A stretch of 64,000 nt of DNA from Glaciecola blandensis (GTDB lineage Bacteria; Pseudomonadota; Gammaproteobacteria; Enterobacterales; Alteromonadaceae): assembly GCF_031846165.1 (NCBI RefSeq), contig NZ_JAVRIE010000002.1, positions 310,001 through 374,000 on the forward strand, written 5' to 3'. Both the position numbers and the translations under genes were made by a program. A model generated the notes under the pieces. The model was not told where the DNA came from. It made no database searches and saw nothing but the letters and a program-made list of their open reading frames with translations. This document shows, piece after piece, positions 1-7,634 of the stretch (the first letter of the stretch is position 1; each line of letters begins with the position of its first letter).

Positions 1-455
1 TCTTTACGCACATCAACTGACCACAAGGTTTTTTGCTCTGCGTTAGCAAAAATAGCGACAGCTTCAGGTGACTTAACATCACTTGAAAATTGATAGAATA
101 CAACGGCTAGAAACAAGCTAGCAGCCACCGCTAAACCACTCAAGGCTTTCCAACTGTCATTGGCGCTGGCTTGCTTTCTTATTTCAGGTGAAACTTCAAT
201 ACCACTGAGCTTTTCCGGATTAAAATCAAAACCTAAGTTTTGCTGTATCTCTCTCCAAACACTTGCTGGAGGTTCAACAGGGTCAATGGCAGTGGCCATC
301 ACATTTAATTGAGATTCCCAGTAATGCACTGCTGCTTGTACTTTTGCATTCTTGACTTTAATAGCTTCAAAGCGATTTCGCGCAGCACCCCGTAGAGTGC
401 CCAGAACGTATTCTGCGGCGAGTGAAGAAAGTAGTTTGGTATCATTATAATTCAT
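1..455 (-). CDS. Anti-sigma factor, RskA-like (partial, cut by window edge)
   Basis: Reads leftward off the window; about 151 codons are visible. The N-terminus (MNYNDTKLLSSLAAEYVLGT) has the AAEYVLGTL signature typical of RskA-type anti-sigma factors, and a single hydrophobic membrane segment (ALSGLAVAASLFLAVVFYQF) lies near residues 120-140. In this family the cytoplasmic N-terminal part binds and holds the sigma factor, while the part beyond the membrane senses or anchors. The C-terminal domain is mostly outside the window. The ATG at 455 overlaps the TGA of the sigma gene by four bases, so the two are translationally coupled, as expected for a sigma/anti-sigma pair. The family call is from motif and context; the inducing signal cannot be seen. 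Confidence 0.8.
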   Translation of the reverse strand, partial: MNYNDTKLLSSLAAEYVLGTLRGAARNRFEAIKVKNAKVQAAVHYWESQLNVMATAIDPVEPPASVWREIQQNLGFDFNPEKLSGIEVSPEIRKQASANDSWKALSGLAVAASLFLAVVFYQFSSDVKSPEAVAIFANAEQKTLWSVDVRK

Positions 456-1003
456 AAGCTTAAACACCTCTCTAAGGCTTGAAGACCTCTTCGAATCCAA
501 CTCTTGATTGTGCCAAGTGGCTTCTCCATATGTGCAACAACTTCGCCATGCGAACAACCATTAAAATAGGCTAAATGAATAGCTTGTCTTTGCATGTGGT
601 CTAGTTCATTCATACAACGACTAAGCTTGCCTGTCTCATGGTCGCTCTCTGACTCTGAGGCTTCAATATTTGACGAAGGAATGCTGTCCAGATCCGCTAC
701 CCCCTCTTCTTTGCGAACCTTGCGATACCTAAGGATATCAAGAGCACGGTAGCGCACGATACTGATAATCCATGTGAGGACGGTGCCTTTACCTTCTGTA
801 TATTGACTTGCGTTGTACCAAATCCGTACAAAGGCTTCTTGTGTTGCTTCTTCCGCTAACTCTGGTTTTGCTAACATCTTTAATGCCACAGCGTAAACTT
901 GGCCACTGGTCTTATTATAAATTGCTTCAAAAGCCGGACGATCATTTCGCGCAACTTTTAACAGCAAAGGTAATAGTTCTTCATGTTCCATATTGTTTTC
1001 CAT
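452..1003 (-). CDS. ECF-type RNA polymerase sigma factor
   Basis: A sigma-70 family ECF factor. Region 2 is recognisable in the stretch AEEATQEAFVRIWYNASQY and in WIISIVRYRALDILR. Region 4 is seen near the C-terminus as the helix-turn-helix HGEVVAHMEKPLGTIKSWIR. It is followed with a 4-base overlap by an RskA-like anti-sigma gene. An in-frame ATG at 1027 would give a 191-residue protein. However, the promoter-like signature on this strand (-10-like element at 1038-1032) puts the transcript start near 1025, so I prefer the ATG at 1003 (MENNMEHEELL); the ATG at 991 is also possible and has GGAAA upstream. The likely targets are its own operon and the divergent DUF4331 gene, which carry the same promoter motif. 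The family is certain; the subgroup and signal are not known. Confidence 0.9.
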   Translation of the reverse strand: MENNMEHEELLPLLLKVARNDRPAFEAIYNKTSGQVYAVALKMLAKPELAEEATQEAFVRIWYNASQYTEGKGTVLTWIISIVRYRALDILRYRKVRKEEGVADLDSIPSSNIEASESESDHETGKLSRCMNELDHMQRQAIHLAYFNGCSHGEVVAHMEKPLGTIKSWIRRGLQALERCLSL

Positions 1004-1031
1004 GATCTGCTTGTTTTTATACTTCAAACAC

Positions 1032-1061
1032 CCAAACGGCTAGTAGTTCAAATTGGATGCA
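1032..1061 (-). promoter_or_regulatory. Putative ECF sigma promoter for the sigma/anti-sigma operon
   Basis: On the minus strand TGCATCCA (1061-1054) and CGTTTGG (1038-1032) are separated by 15 bases. Exactly the same two blocks with the same spacing occur on the plus strand before the divergent DUF4331 gene. A shared two-block motif before an ECF gene and its neighbour is the usual sign of autoregulation. The assignment as -35 and -10 elements is inference. Confidence 0.7.
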
Positions 1062-1220
1062 GGAAACGGCCTTTTTAAAAAATGTGCCGCCTGGAAATCG
1101 ACATACGACTAAATGTTTACCCTAGTATAGTGCTTACTTTTTAAATTTCTTAACTCTTTCAGCTTCTTACTGCCTCGAAGCGCTTGTTCACATGCTTAAT
1201 TTGAGAAAGCTTATATTTCT

Positions 1221-1250
1221 TGCATCCACTTCATTCCTTCGCGCGTTTGG
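1221..1250 (+). promoter_or_regulatory. Putative ECF sigma promoter for the DUF4331 operon
   Basis: TGCATCCA (1221-1228), a 15-base spacer and CGTTTGG (1244-1250), identical in both blocks and in spacing to the motif on the opposite strand before the sigma gene. It leaves a leader of about 30 bases with AAGGAAG ahead of the ATG at 1286, which is a sensible geometry. Confidence 0.7.
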
Positions 1251-1285
1251 CTCTTAGTAATTACAATCAATAAGGAAGACTAACT

Positions 1286-2878
1286 ATGAGAAAAACACAG
1301 CTATCACTAATTGTTTCTGCTTTGTGCGGAATGGCTATTAGCAGTGCCGTGCAGGCATCAAGCCACAGAGAAGCACCGAATATCACGCGTTTTCCTACGG
1401 TAGATTCTACCGACTTTTATGCGTTTAATAGTTATGAAGAAGGCCGAGGCGACTATGTCACCATGATCGCCAACTACATTCCATTGCAGGATGCGTATGG
1501 TGGACCGAACTATTTTCCAATGGATCCTGAAGCCGTTTACAGCATCCACATTGATACTGATGGTGATGCTGAGGAAGATCTTAGCTTCGCATTTGATTTT
1601 GATAGAAAACTCGCGAACGACAACCAAGGCGTTAAATTAACGATAGGTCCTGAAGGTAACCAACGTTCGGTCGGTGTGCCTTTAATCAATATTGGTCCTA
1701 TATCCAGCGCTGACCAAAGTGCTGCGAATTTTGCTGAGTCCTACACAATTACCATGATTGAAGGGAATGCGCGGACAGGAACACGCACACCCGTTACAAA
1801 TGCCACCAGTGGTGGGGAAGCTTTTGGTAAGCCACTCGACTACATCGGTAATAAAACCTTTTCTAATCTTGCCGGTTATCAAAGCTACGCCAATAGCTTT
1901 ATATATGACATTGCGATCCCCGGTTGTGATGAGATGGGCCGAGTATTCGTTGGTCAACGAAAAGACCCTTTTGCAGTGAACCTTGGGGAAACGTTCGACC
2001 TAGTCAATTATGTACCCGTTGAAGGCGACAGTGCGCCGGGTGCAGACGACAATGGTGGTTTTCCGGGAGGCATTACGCAAAACGCCAACAATGATGATTT
2101 AGTCGATAAGAATGTGACGAGTATCGCTATTGAAGTACCAAAGTCTTGTGTGACCGGCAATGGTAACGGCACCATAGGCAGTTGGACAAGTGCTAGTTTG
2201 CCTCAAGCACGGATACTAAACCCGAATGCAAGCTTTGATAAGCCTGAGGTAACAGGAGGCGCGCTTACTCAGGTATCTCGCTTAGGTTCGCCGCTAGTGA
2301 ATGAACTTGTCATCGGAATTGGCGACAAGGACAAATTCTCTAGCGCTCACCCGAAGGATGATGGGCAATTTGCTGACTATGTGACTCACCCAGCACTACC
2401 AGAATTACTCAATATTCTGTTCAAAGACCCAGTTAATGCAACTTTGGGTGCAAGCTTTGAAACCATAGCGCCAACTAACTTCCCAAGAGTGGATTTAGTC
2501 ACTGCATTTCTAACAGGATTTGAAGGTGTCAATCAGCTTTCTACCGTTACACCTTCTGAAATGTTGAGGCTCAATACGGCCATACCTGCTACCTCACAAG
2601 CCGAGCAGTCGCCTTTTGGTGTTGCAGGCAATGATTTAGCTGGCTTTCCGAATGGTCGTCGCCCTGGTGATGACGTGGTAGATATTGCTTTGCGTGTGGT
2701 AATGGGAGCACTTTGCCATCCGATTCCGATTAATGGTGAACCCACGAATTTAGGCTTATGTAACCCAGAGGATGCGGTTGTTGGGAATGTTCCCTTTACT
2801 GATGGTGCACCATTGGATGCCAGTATGATGGATGCAACATTCCCTTACTTAGCAAGCCCTATTGCAGGTTCGGAATAA
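1286..2878 (+). CDS. DUF4331 domain-containing exported protein
   Basis: 530 residues with a clear Sec signal peptide (MRKTQLSLIVSALCGMAISS, cleavage near VQA-SS). The mature protein begins SSHREAPNITRFPTVDSTDF, the hallmark start of the DUF4331 family, and carries the family's later YAFNSYEEGR and DGDAEEDLSFAFDF stretches. The biochemical role of the family is not established. The gene has a good ribosome binding site (AAGGAAG) and sits 26 bases before a lipoprotein gene in the same direction. It lies opposite an ECF sigma/anti-sigma pair with the same promoter signature, so it is probably induced by that sigma factor in response to an envelope signal. The protein should act in the periplasm or outside the cell. 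Confidence 0.85.
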   Translation: MRKTQLSLIVSALCGMAISSAVQASSHREAPNITRFPTVDSTDFYAFNSYEEGRGDYVTMIANYIPLQDAYGGPNYFPMDPEAVYSIHIDTDGDAEEDLSFAFDFDRKLANDNQGVKLTIGPEGNQRSVGVPLINIGPISSADQSAANFAESYTITMIEGNARTGTRTPVTNATSGGEAFGKPLDYIGNKTFSNLAGYQSYANSFIYDIAIPGCDEMGRVFVGQRKDPFAVNLGETFDLVNYVPVEGDSAPGADDNGGFPGGITQNANNDDLVDKNVTSIAIEVPKSCVTGNGNGTIGSWTSASLPQARILNPNASFDKPEVTGGALTQVSRLGSPLVNELVIGIGDKDKFSSAHPKDDGQFADYVTHPALPELLNILFKDPVNATLGASFETIAPTNFPRVDLVTAFLTGFEGVNQLSTVTPSEMLRLNTAIPATSQAEQSPFGVAGNDLAGFPNGRRPGDDVVDIALRVVMGALCHPIPINGEPTNLGLCNPEDAVVGNVPFTDGAPLDASMMDATFPYLASPIAGSE

Positions 2879-2903
2879 TTGGATACGAATTAAGGAGTAA
2901 AAC

Positions 2904-3419
2904 ATGAATAAACTAAGTCGCAATGGTATGAAATTACTGGTCGTATCGTCCATGATATTAGGCGTAAGTGCTTGCTTCGATAATGACGATGATGCTGACT
3001 TTGAACCAAATGTGCCGCCAATCGCCGCAGATGCCGTATTCACAACTCAAACCGAGACGGATATTATCGACGTGTTGCCAGCTAGCGATGATAATGGTGA
3101 TGCATTAAGTTATGAAATTAGTAGTGAGCCGCAACTAGGAAGTGTCACCTTGACAGCAGATGGTACCTTTACCTACGTGCCATTTGACGAGCTCACGGGG
3201 GCAGATGTGTTTACCTACTCAGTCAGCGATGGTAAATCTAGCCCTGTAAGTGCGACAATCAATATTACTATTGAAGCCTTGCAACTGTCTTTTAGTCAGT
3301 TTAGCCGTGATGCTTTCAACCAAGGACCGAGCGATGAACCATTGTCGGTCAATGGCAGAGAGTTTATCCAAGACATTGCAAGTCAAACGGACTATCAGGA
3401 TTTGATAGACGGAAATTAG
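2904..3419 (+). CDS. Cadherin/Ig-like domain lipoprotein
   Basis: 171 residues. The signal peptide ends in a lipobox (ILGVSAC, lipidated Cys24), followed by an acidic stretch (FDNDDDADFE) and one cadherin-like/Ig-like repeat at about residues 38-128. That repeat shows the family pattern AxDDNGDALSYEIS...GTFTYVP...DVFTYSVSDG. The remaining 40 residues (LSFSQFSRDAFNQ to the end) match nothing I recognise. The acidic residues suggest calcium binding, as in other repeats of this type, but that is inferred. The gene follows the DUF4331 gene by 25 bases with AAGGAG upstream and should share its transcript. It may form a surface-anchored partner of the DUF4331 protein. Confidence 0.7.
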   Translation: MNKLSRNGMKLLVVSSMILGVSACFDNDDDADFEPNVPPIAADAVFTTQTETDIIDVLPASDDNGDALSYEISSEPQLGSVTLTADGTFTYVPFDELTGADVFTYSVSDGKSSPVSATINITIEALQLSFSQFSRDAFNQGPSDEPLSVNGREFIQDIASQTDYQDLIDGN

Positions 3420-3424
3420 GTTTC

Positions 3425-3450
3425 AAGCCAAGGATGGCTTTCCTTTATTC
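3425..3450. terminator. Possible bidirectional terminator
   Basis: AAGCCA-AGGA-TGGCTT is a perfect 6-bp stem with a 4-base loop, followed by TCCTTTATT. It sits in the 25 bases between two convergent genes. The stem is short and the T-run is broken, so the call is weak. Confidence 0.35.
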
Positions 3451-5139
3451 TTGCGATAAGCGCTTTTTAAGCTGATATTCAAACAGCGATTCTGCTTCAG
3501 GATACACCCAGTTAGTGCCTTCAATGTAGGCATCTGGACCATATTCTACATGTACTGGTAAATTGCCATTTACGCTGATCACTCGTGCTTTCGGTCCATC
3601 TTTCATCCCATTTAACAGCACACTTTGTGCACTTGCATGCCCGTTTTGAAAACGGACATTAATGTTCCAAAATGTATTGTAAGCTGCATGGGAAGGCTTC
3701 CAATAGCTTGCACCTCCGCCAGCAAATAGCGGATATTGTCGATTTTCATCTAAAGTGACGTTTACGCTAATCATGTCGAAGAGGTTTTGTTGGTTCACGC
3801 CGCTGTGTTGATCAAGTACCGGATCGATATCGATAGAGCTTCTTAGATAGACACTCTTGGTAGCAAAGGTGTTAAAGCTTAGAGGATGCTCTACCTTATT
3901 TTTAACATGAAGGTTTTCAACCAACACATTGTGCACCGCCCCCATTTGCACGGAATAATGAGCGAATTTTTCACCGTCAGTAACCACATCAGTGATACTG
4001 ATATTCGCGACTTCCTCGGTTAAAATACCACTGTCGGCATTGGTAATTTTGACGTCGTCTACCCATCCGTTATATAAACGGGTTAAGTATATGCCATTGA
4101 AGCCTTGTTCTACGTGATGTGCAATGCGTTCAGCGAAAGGAAAGGTCATAGTGAAGTGCTCAAAGCCAATATTGCTGAGGTGCTCCCAAGGTGCCAAATT
4201 CACTTCCATGCCTTCGTGAATGTTGTGCAAAAGTGGTGTTTTCAATTCTACTTGATTGCCGTTGATAGCGACGATTTCTGATTGTTGTCTTGCGAGTGCT
4301 AGGTTAGCGAAGCGCCAGTGATGAGAGCCGACATTATCAACTAAACCGTGGTAAAGCTCATTGATAATGGGGGCGTTTTCGCCTTTGGTGTTGTACCACT
4401 GCAATTCGATGATTTCGCCTACTTTCAGTTTGTCACTAGTATCGACCGTGAGGATAAACTCCCCTTGTTTTCCCTTGTTTGGTGTCGCTAACGTACGAAT
4501 GGGTACATCATATTTGTCGAGGTATTTTTTCACGCGAAGATCTTTAATACGTGTCCAAAAATAACCGCCTGACCAAGCCCACTCGGTGAAGGGAAGGTAG
4601 ATGTTGTTTTTCTTCTCTTTTTGTATTTTATTTAATGAGACCAGATACTCTTTTAGCTCTTTCAATTCAGGTGCTTCGGTATAAATGAGTGGGCGAGGGA
4701 AGTAAAATTCAGTGCCGCTTACACCACTGCCTTCGCCGCGAACGACTAAGTTATTTCGGTCAAAGTAGATGATTGAACTAATAATATAGCGTCCTTTAGA
4801 AAACTGCAGAACAGTCGGTTCATCTGATTCACGTAGTTTGTCGAGTAAGGTTAATAAGGCTTGGCTGTCGTCTAAACCATCATTCGCAAAAATGCCGTGA
4901 TCTGCTACGTTAATAACAGTGAAATCCTGCGTGCTGGGTGCTTTCTCTGAGTTCGCATAACCCGCAAAAGAGTAGTCTGGTAAGAACTTATCTTTCATGA
5001 CTTTCTCATTTGAAAGAATGTCAGGCAGGGTAGCACCAATCGCTTGCACGGTGGCTTGAGCGGCACTTGCCGTCATAGCAGCAAGCGAGAAAGCCAGCGT
5101 TCCCGCGAATAGATGCTTAGTTAGGTGTAATTTCAACAT
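3445..5139 (-). CDS. Right-handed beta-helix (pectate-lyase-superfamily) exported protein
   Basis: 564 residues with a signal peptide (LFAGTLAFSLAAMTASAAQA). The stretch VINVADHGIFANDGLDDSQA near residues 75-95 is the entry strand of pectate-lyase-3/GH28-like beta-helices. Later come turns typical of such helices (GIYLTRLYNGWVDDVKITNA, NISITDVVTDGEKFAHYS, NVLVENLHVKNKVEH). I cannot place it in a specific CAZy family, and a lyase, hydrolase or epimerase activity are all possible. It is the last gene of the leftward GH105-kduD-lyase-GH2 operon. Its ATG (with AAGGAG upstream) overlaps the 3' end of the GH2 gene by 23 bases, so the two are coupled and probably act on the same glycan in the periplasm. 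Confidence 0.7.
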   Translation of the reverse strand: MLKLHLTKHLFAGTLAFSLAAMTASAAQATVQAIGATLPDILSNEKVMKDKFLPDYSFAGYANSEKAPSTQDFTVINVADHGIFANDGLDDSQALLTLLDKLRESDEPTVLQFSKGRYIISSIIYFDRNNLVVRGEGSGVSGTEFYFPRPLIYTEAPELKELKEYLVSLNKIQKEKKNNIYLPFTEWAWSGGYFWTRIKDLRVKKYLDKYDVPIRTLATPNKGKQGEFILTVDTSDKLKVGEIIELQWYNTKGENAPIINELYHGLVDNVGSHHWRFANLALARQQSEIVAINGNQVELKTPLLHNIHEGMEVNLAPWEHLSNIGFEHFTMTFPFAERIAHHVEQGFNGIYLTRLYNGWVDDVKITNADSGILTEEVANISITDVVTDGEKFAHYSVQMGAVHNVLVENLHVKNKVEHPLSFNTFATKSVYLRSSIDIDPVLDQHSGVNQQNLFDMISVNVTLDENRQYPLFAGGGASYWKPSHAAYNTFWNINVRFQNGHASAQSVLLNGMKDGPKARVISVNGNLPVHVEYGPDAYIEGTNWVYPEAESLFEYQLKKRLSQE

Positions 5140-7618
5140 ACACTCCTTTTACATTTTGGCCGCGGTATTCGATGGTACTCGTTTTGCCATTGTCGATATA
5201 TTCAATTGCAGCAAAACCACTCGCCATATCAATGGTGCTGCTTCCATATGGAGTACCTTGGTCTTTCACTAACTTACCTTGCTCTCCTATGTTAAAGAAG
5301 TAGGCGCGCTCTGAGTAATCTAGTACACGATTGCCCTCTTTATCTATAGCTTCTGCGGTGATCAACCAACGATTACCTTCAATGTTTTCTGCTTGTAAGT
5401 TAATGGTTTTAAACTTGCCATGTTTACCAATTAGGTAGGTAACTACATGCTCATCTTCTGCAACTTTTTCACCGTCTTTAAAGCCATTTACGCTAAGTGT
5501 GTTTTCACCATTATTAAAGGGGACTTTCCACACCAAACCGCCAGCAGGTACAACACCTTGTTGCTTCTCTTTTTTCCCTAGCGACTCACCATTAAGAAAT
5601 AATTCTGCGCTATCGGTATTACAGTAAACCGTCACATCACGGCCCTCTTTTGGTCCATTGCGATGCGTCCAAGTGTGTGACTCTATCCAACAGAAGGGCT
5701 CTTTTTTCCAGTAGCTAGCAAACACATAATAGGCATCTTTGAAGTTTCCGCTGCGATCTACTAAGCCTTTCATGTTCGTATAAGGAATGGGGTTTAATGG
5801 ACGTAAAGGCGTACCAAAGTCTTTAAAAGCCCATTGTGCGTTACCCGCAAAGTCAGGGAGATTCTCAGACACGTTCAAATGCCAATCAAACAGGTCTACG
5901 ATATAGTTTGAGTTCCAATCACTGTCTTTCGCAACACTTCTTACAACGGCTTGATTGACCGCTTCAGACACAGACACCTGAGCGTTTCTCAAACCTTTAG
6001 GTGAAATAGGGGTTTCAGTGTGACGTCCAACGTGGCTAGAACCGCCGTATTCCATATGCATAAAGGTTGGATATTTTGCATGCGCATCTTTTAATGCCTC
6101 TTCATACTGACTGTAGGATCCACCGTACCAGCCTGCCCAAATTGAAGGCGAAAAAGCATCAACAATATCTGAACCCGGATAGTATTTGCGAATACTGGTT
6201 AAGCGATAGGGATCCATTTCTTTGGTCATTGTGTTTAGCTTTTCGAGGTAGGGATTAATTAGCTCGGTTGCGCCACCACCCTCAAAATCTTCCTCCCAAT
6301 ATATTTCATTACCCAAGGACCAGAATATAATGCTGGGATGATTTATGTTCTGTTTTACTTGGGCTTGCCATAGGTATTCGGTGTTCTTTTCCCATTCTGC
6401 ACCGCCTTTACCGCCGCGACACCACGGCAACTCATCCCAAATGAGCAAACCTAATTCGTTGGCGGCTTTATACACTTCAGGATCTTGTGGATAGTGACCT
6501 AGGCGCACAAAATTGGCGCCCATGTCTTTCATCATCTGCATATCTTTACGGTGCAGCTCGTTCGGTAATGCCGCTCCTAAGCCTGCATGCTCCTCATGGC
6601 GATGGGTACCACGGATCAGAACGCGTTCACCGTTTAAGAAAAAGCCTTTGTGAGGTTTCATCTCAAACCAGCGATAACCGAAGGTATCGAGTTTGGTGTG
6701 CAATTCCTTCTTGTTAGCATCCAATAAGCTTAGTTTCATCTGGTAAAGGTTTGGCTCATCGATCGACCAGAGGATGGGTTGTTTGATGGCTTCGAAGTTC
6801 AGTTTTGTGCTGTTCATTCCCTTATTTGCAAGCAGTTCTATAGTTTGGCGTTGCACTCTCTCACCGCTTGGCGCAATAATCTCCGCCATCACTGTGAAGC
6901 TAGCTGCCTCGTCGGCGACGACATCGACTTTTACCTCTGTACTTGCTGACTCCGCAGACACAGACGGCGTTGTAATAGCCATGTAATCGATATGTTTTTG
7001 CGGTAAACGTTTTAACCAGACGTCACGCGTGATCCCGCCGAACAAGAAAAAGTCTGATTTCTGAGAAGGGATCAGGTTTCGGTTGTAACGATTGGATACT
7101 CTCACCAACAATTCGTTGTTGCCGCTGGTTTTCAAATATTTCGTCAGGTCGATAGTAAAACCGACATAACCACCAACATGCTCACCAGCCAGTTTTCCGT
7201 TTAGGTAAACTTGTGTTTCAAAATTAGCACCTTCAAAATATAAATGCGTCACTCCATCAAAGGCTTCTGCTTTAAAGGTTTTTTTATACCAGCTTGCGTT
7301 GCGTCGGTAGCCTGGTTCAGCATCCATCGTATCGGTTGCATTCCAAGTATGAGGCAAAGAAATTGCACTCCAATCACGGCTCTTCCGCGCAAGTGCAATG
7401 TCTCGATGATTCTCTTGTAAATATTCCCAGCTATCATTGAAAGGAGTCACCTCAGCGTGAACCTTGGCTTTTGGCGATGCAGAGTGGGCCCCTAGGCTCA
7501 CAAGTACTAAGCAAATGGCAAATAAAACGGGCCCAAAGCTCATACGAACGGCATGAGCACGGCATTTAGCGCCTAATAGTGAGGAGCGAAAAAGTGAGGG
7601 TGGATGAACATTTATCAT
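5117..7618 (-). CDS. Glycoside hydrolase family 2 (beta-glucuronidase/beta-galactosidase-like)
   Basis: 833 residues, exported (hydrophobic segment MSFGPVLFAICLVLVSLGAH, then AHSA). Residues 50-210 form the GH2 sugar-binding jelly-roll (SLPHTWNATD, YLNGKLAGEHVGGY), then come the immunoglobulin-like domain and the TIM barrel. The acid/base Glu is in WSLGNEIYW (about E438) and the nucleophile Glu in MHMEYGG (about E523). Further motifs are GTHRHEEH and LGHYPQDPEVYKAANELGLL. A C-terminal extension of two beta domains follows. Linkage and sugar cannot be read from sequence; a beta-glucuronidase or beta-galactosidase role fits the uronate locus. AGGA lies 8 bases before the ATG at 7618; an internal start at 7543 would give a shorter signal peptide. 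It lies 16 bases after the lyase-like gene, in the same operon. Confidence 0.88.
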   Translation of the reverse strand: MINVHPPSLFRSSLLGAKCRAHAVRMSFGPVLFAICLVLVSLGAHSASPKAKVHAEVTPFNDSWEYLQENHRDIALARKSRDWSAISLPHTWNATDTMDAEPGYRRNASWYKKTFKAEAFDGVTHLYFEGANFETQVYLNGKLAGEHVGGYVGFTIDLTKYLKTSGNNELLVRVSNRYNRNLIPSQKSDFFLFGGITRDVWLKRLPQKHIDYMAITTPSVSAESASTEVKVDVVADEAASFTVMAEIIAPSGERVQRQTIELLANKGMNSTKLNFEAIKQPILWSIDEPNLYQMKLSLLDANKKELHTKLDTFGYRWFEMKPHKGFFLNGERVLIRGTHRHEEHAGLGAALPNELHRKDMQMMKDMGANFVRLGHYPQDPEVYKAANELGLLIWDELPWCRGGKGGAEWEKNTEYLWQAQVKQNINHPSIIFWSLGNEIYWEEDFEGGGATELINPYLEKLNTMTKEMDPYRLTSIRKYYPGSDIVDAFSPSIWAGWYGGSYSQYEEALKDAHAKYPTFMHMEYGGSSHVGRHTETPISPKGLRNAQVSVSEAVNQAVVRSVAKDSDWNSNYIVDLFDWHLNVSENLPDFAGNAQWAFKDFGTPLRPLNPIPYTNMKGLVDRSGNFKDAYYVFASYWKKEPFCWIESHTWTHRNGPKEGRDVTVYCNTDSAELFLNGESLGKKEKQQGVVPAGGLVWKVPFNNGENTLSVNGFKDGEKVAEDEHVVTYLIGKHGKFKTINLQAENIEGNRWLITAEAIDKEGNRVLDYSERAYFFNIGEQGKLVKDQGTPYGSSTIDMASGFAAIEYIDNGKTSTIEYRGQNVKGVYVEITPN

Positions 7619-7634
7619 GGCTAAATCCTGATTT

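Noticed and set aside
808..1005. Open frame on the plus strand opposite the sigma gene
   Set aside because: It is antisense to a clear ECF sigma gene, has no ribosome site and no recognisable protein character; the same holds for the many other overlapping frames in the window.
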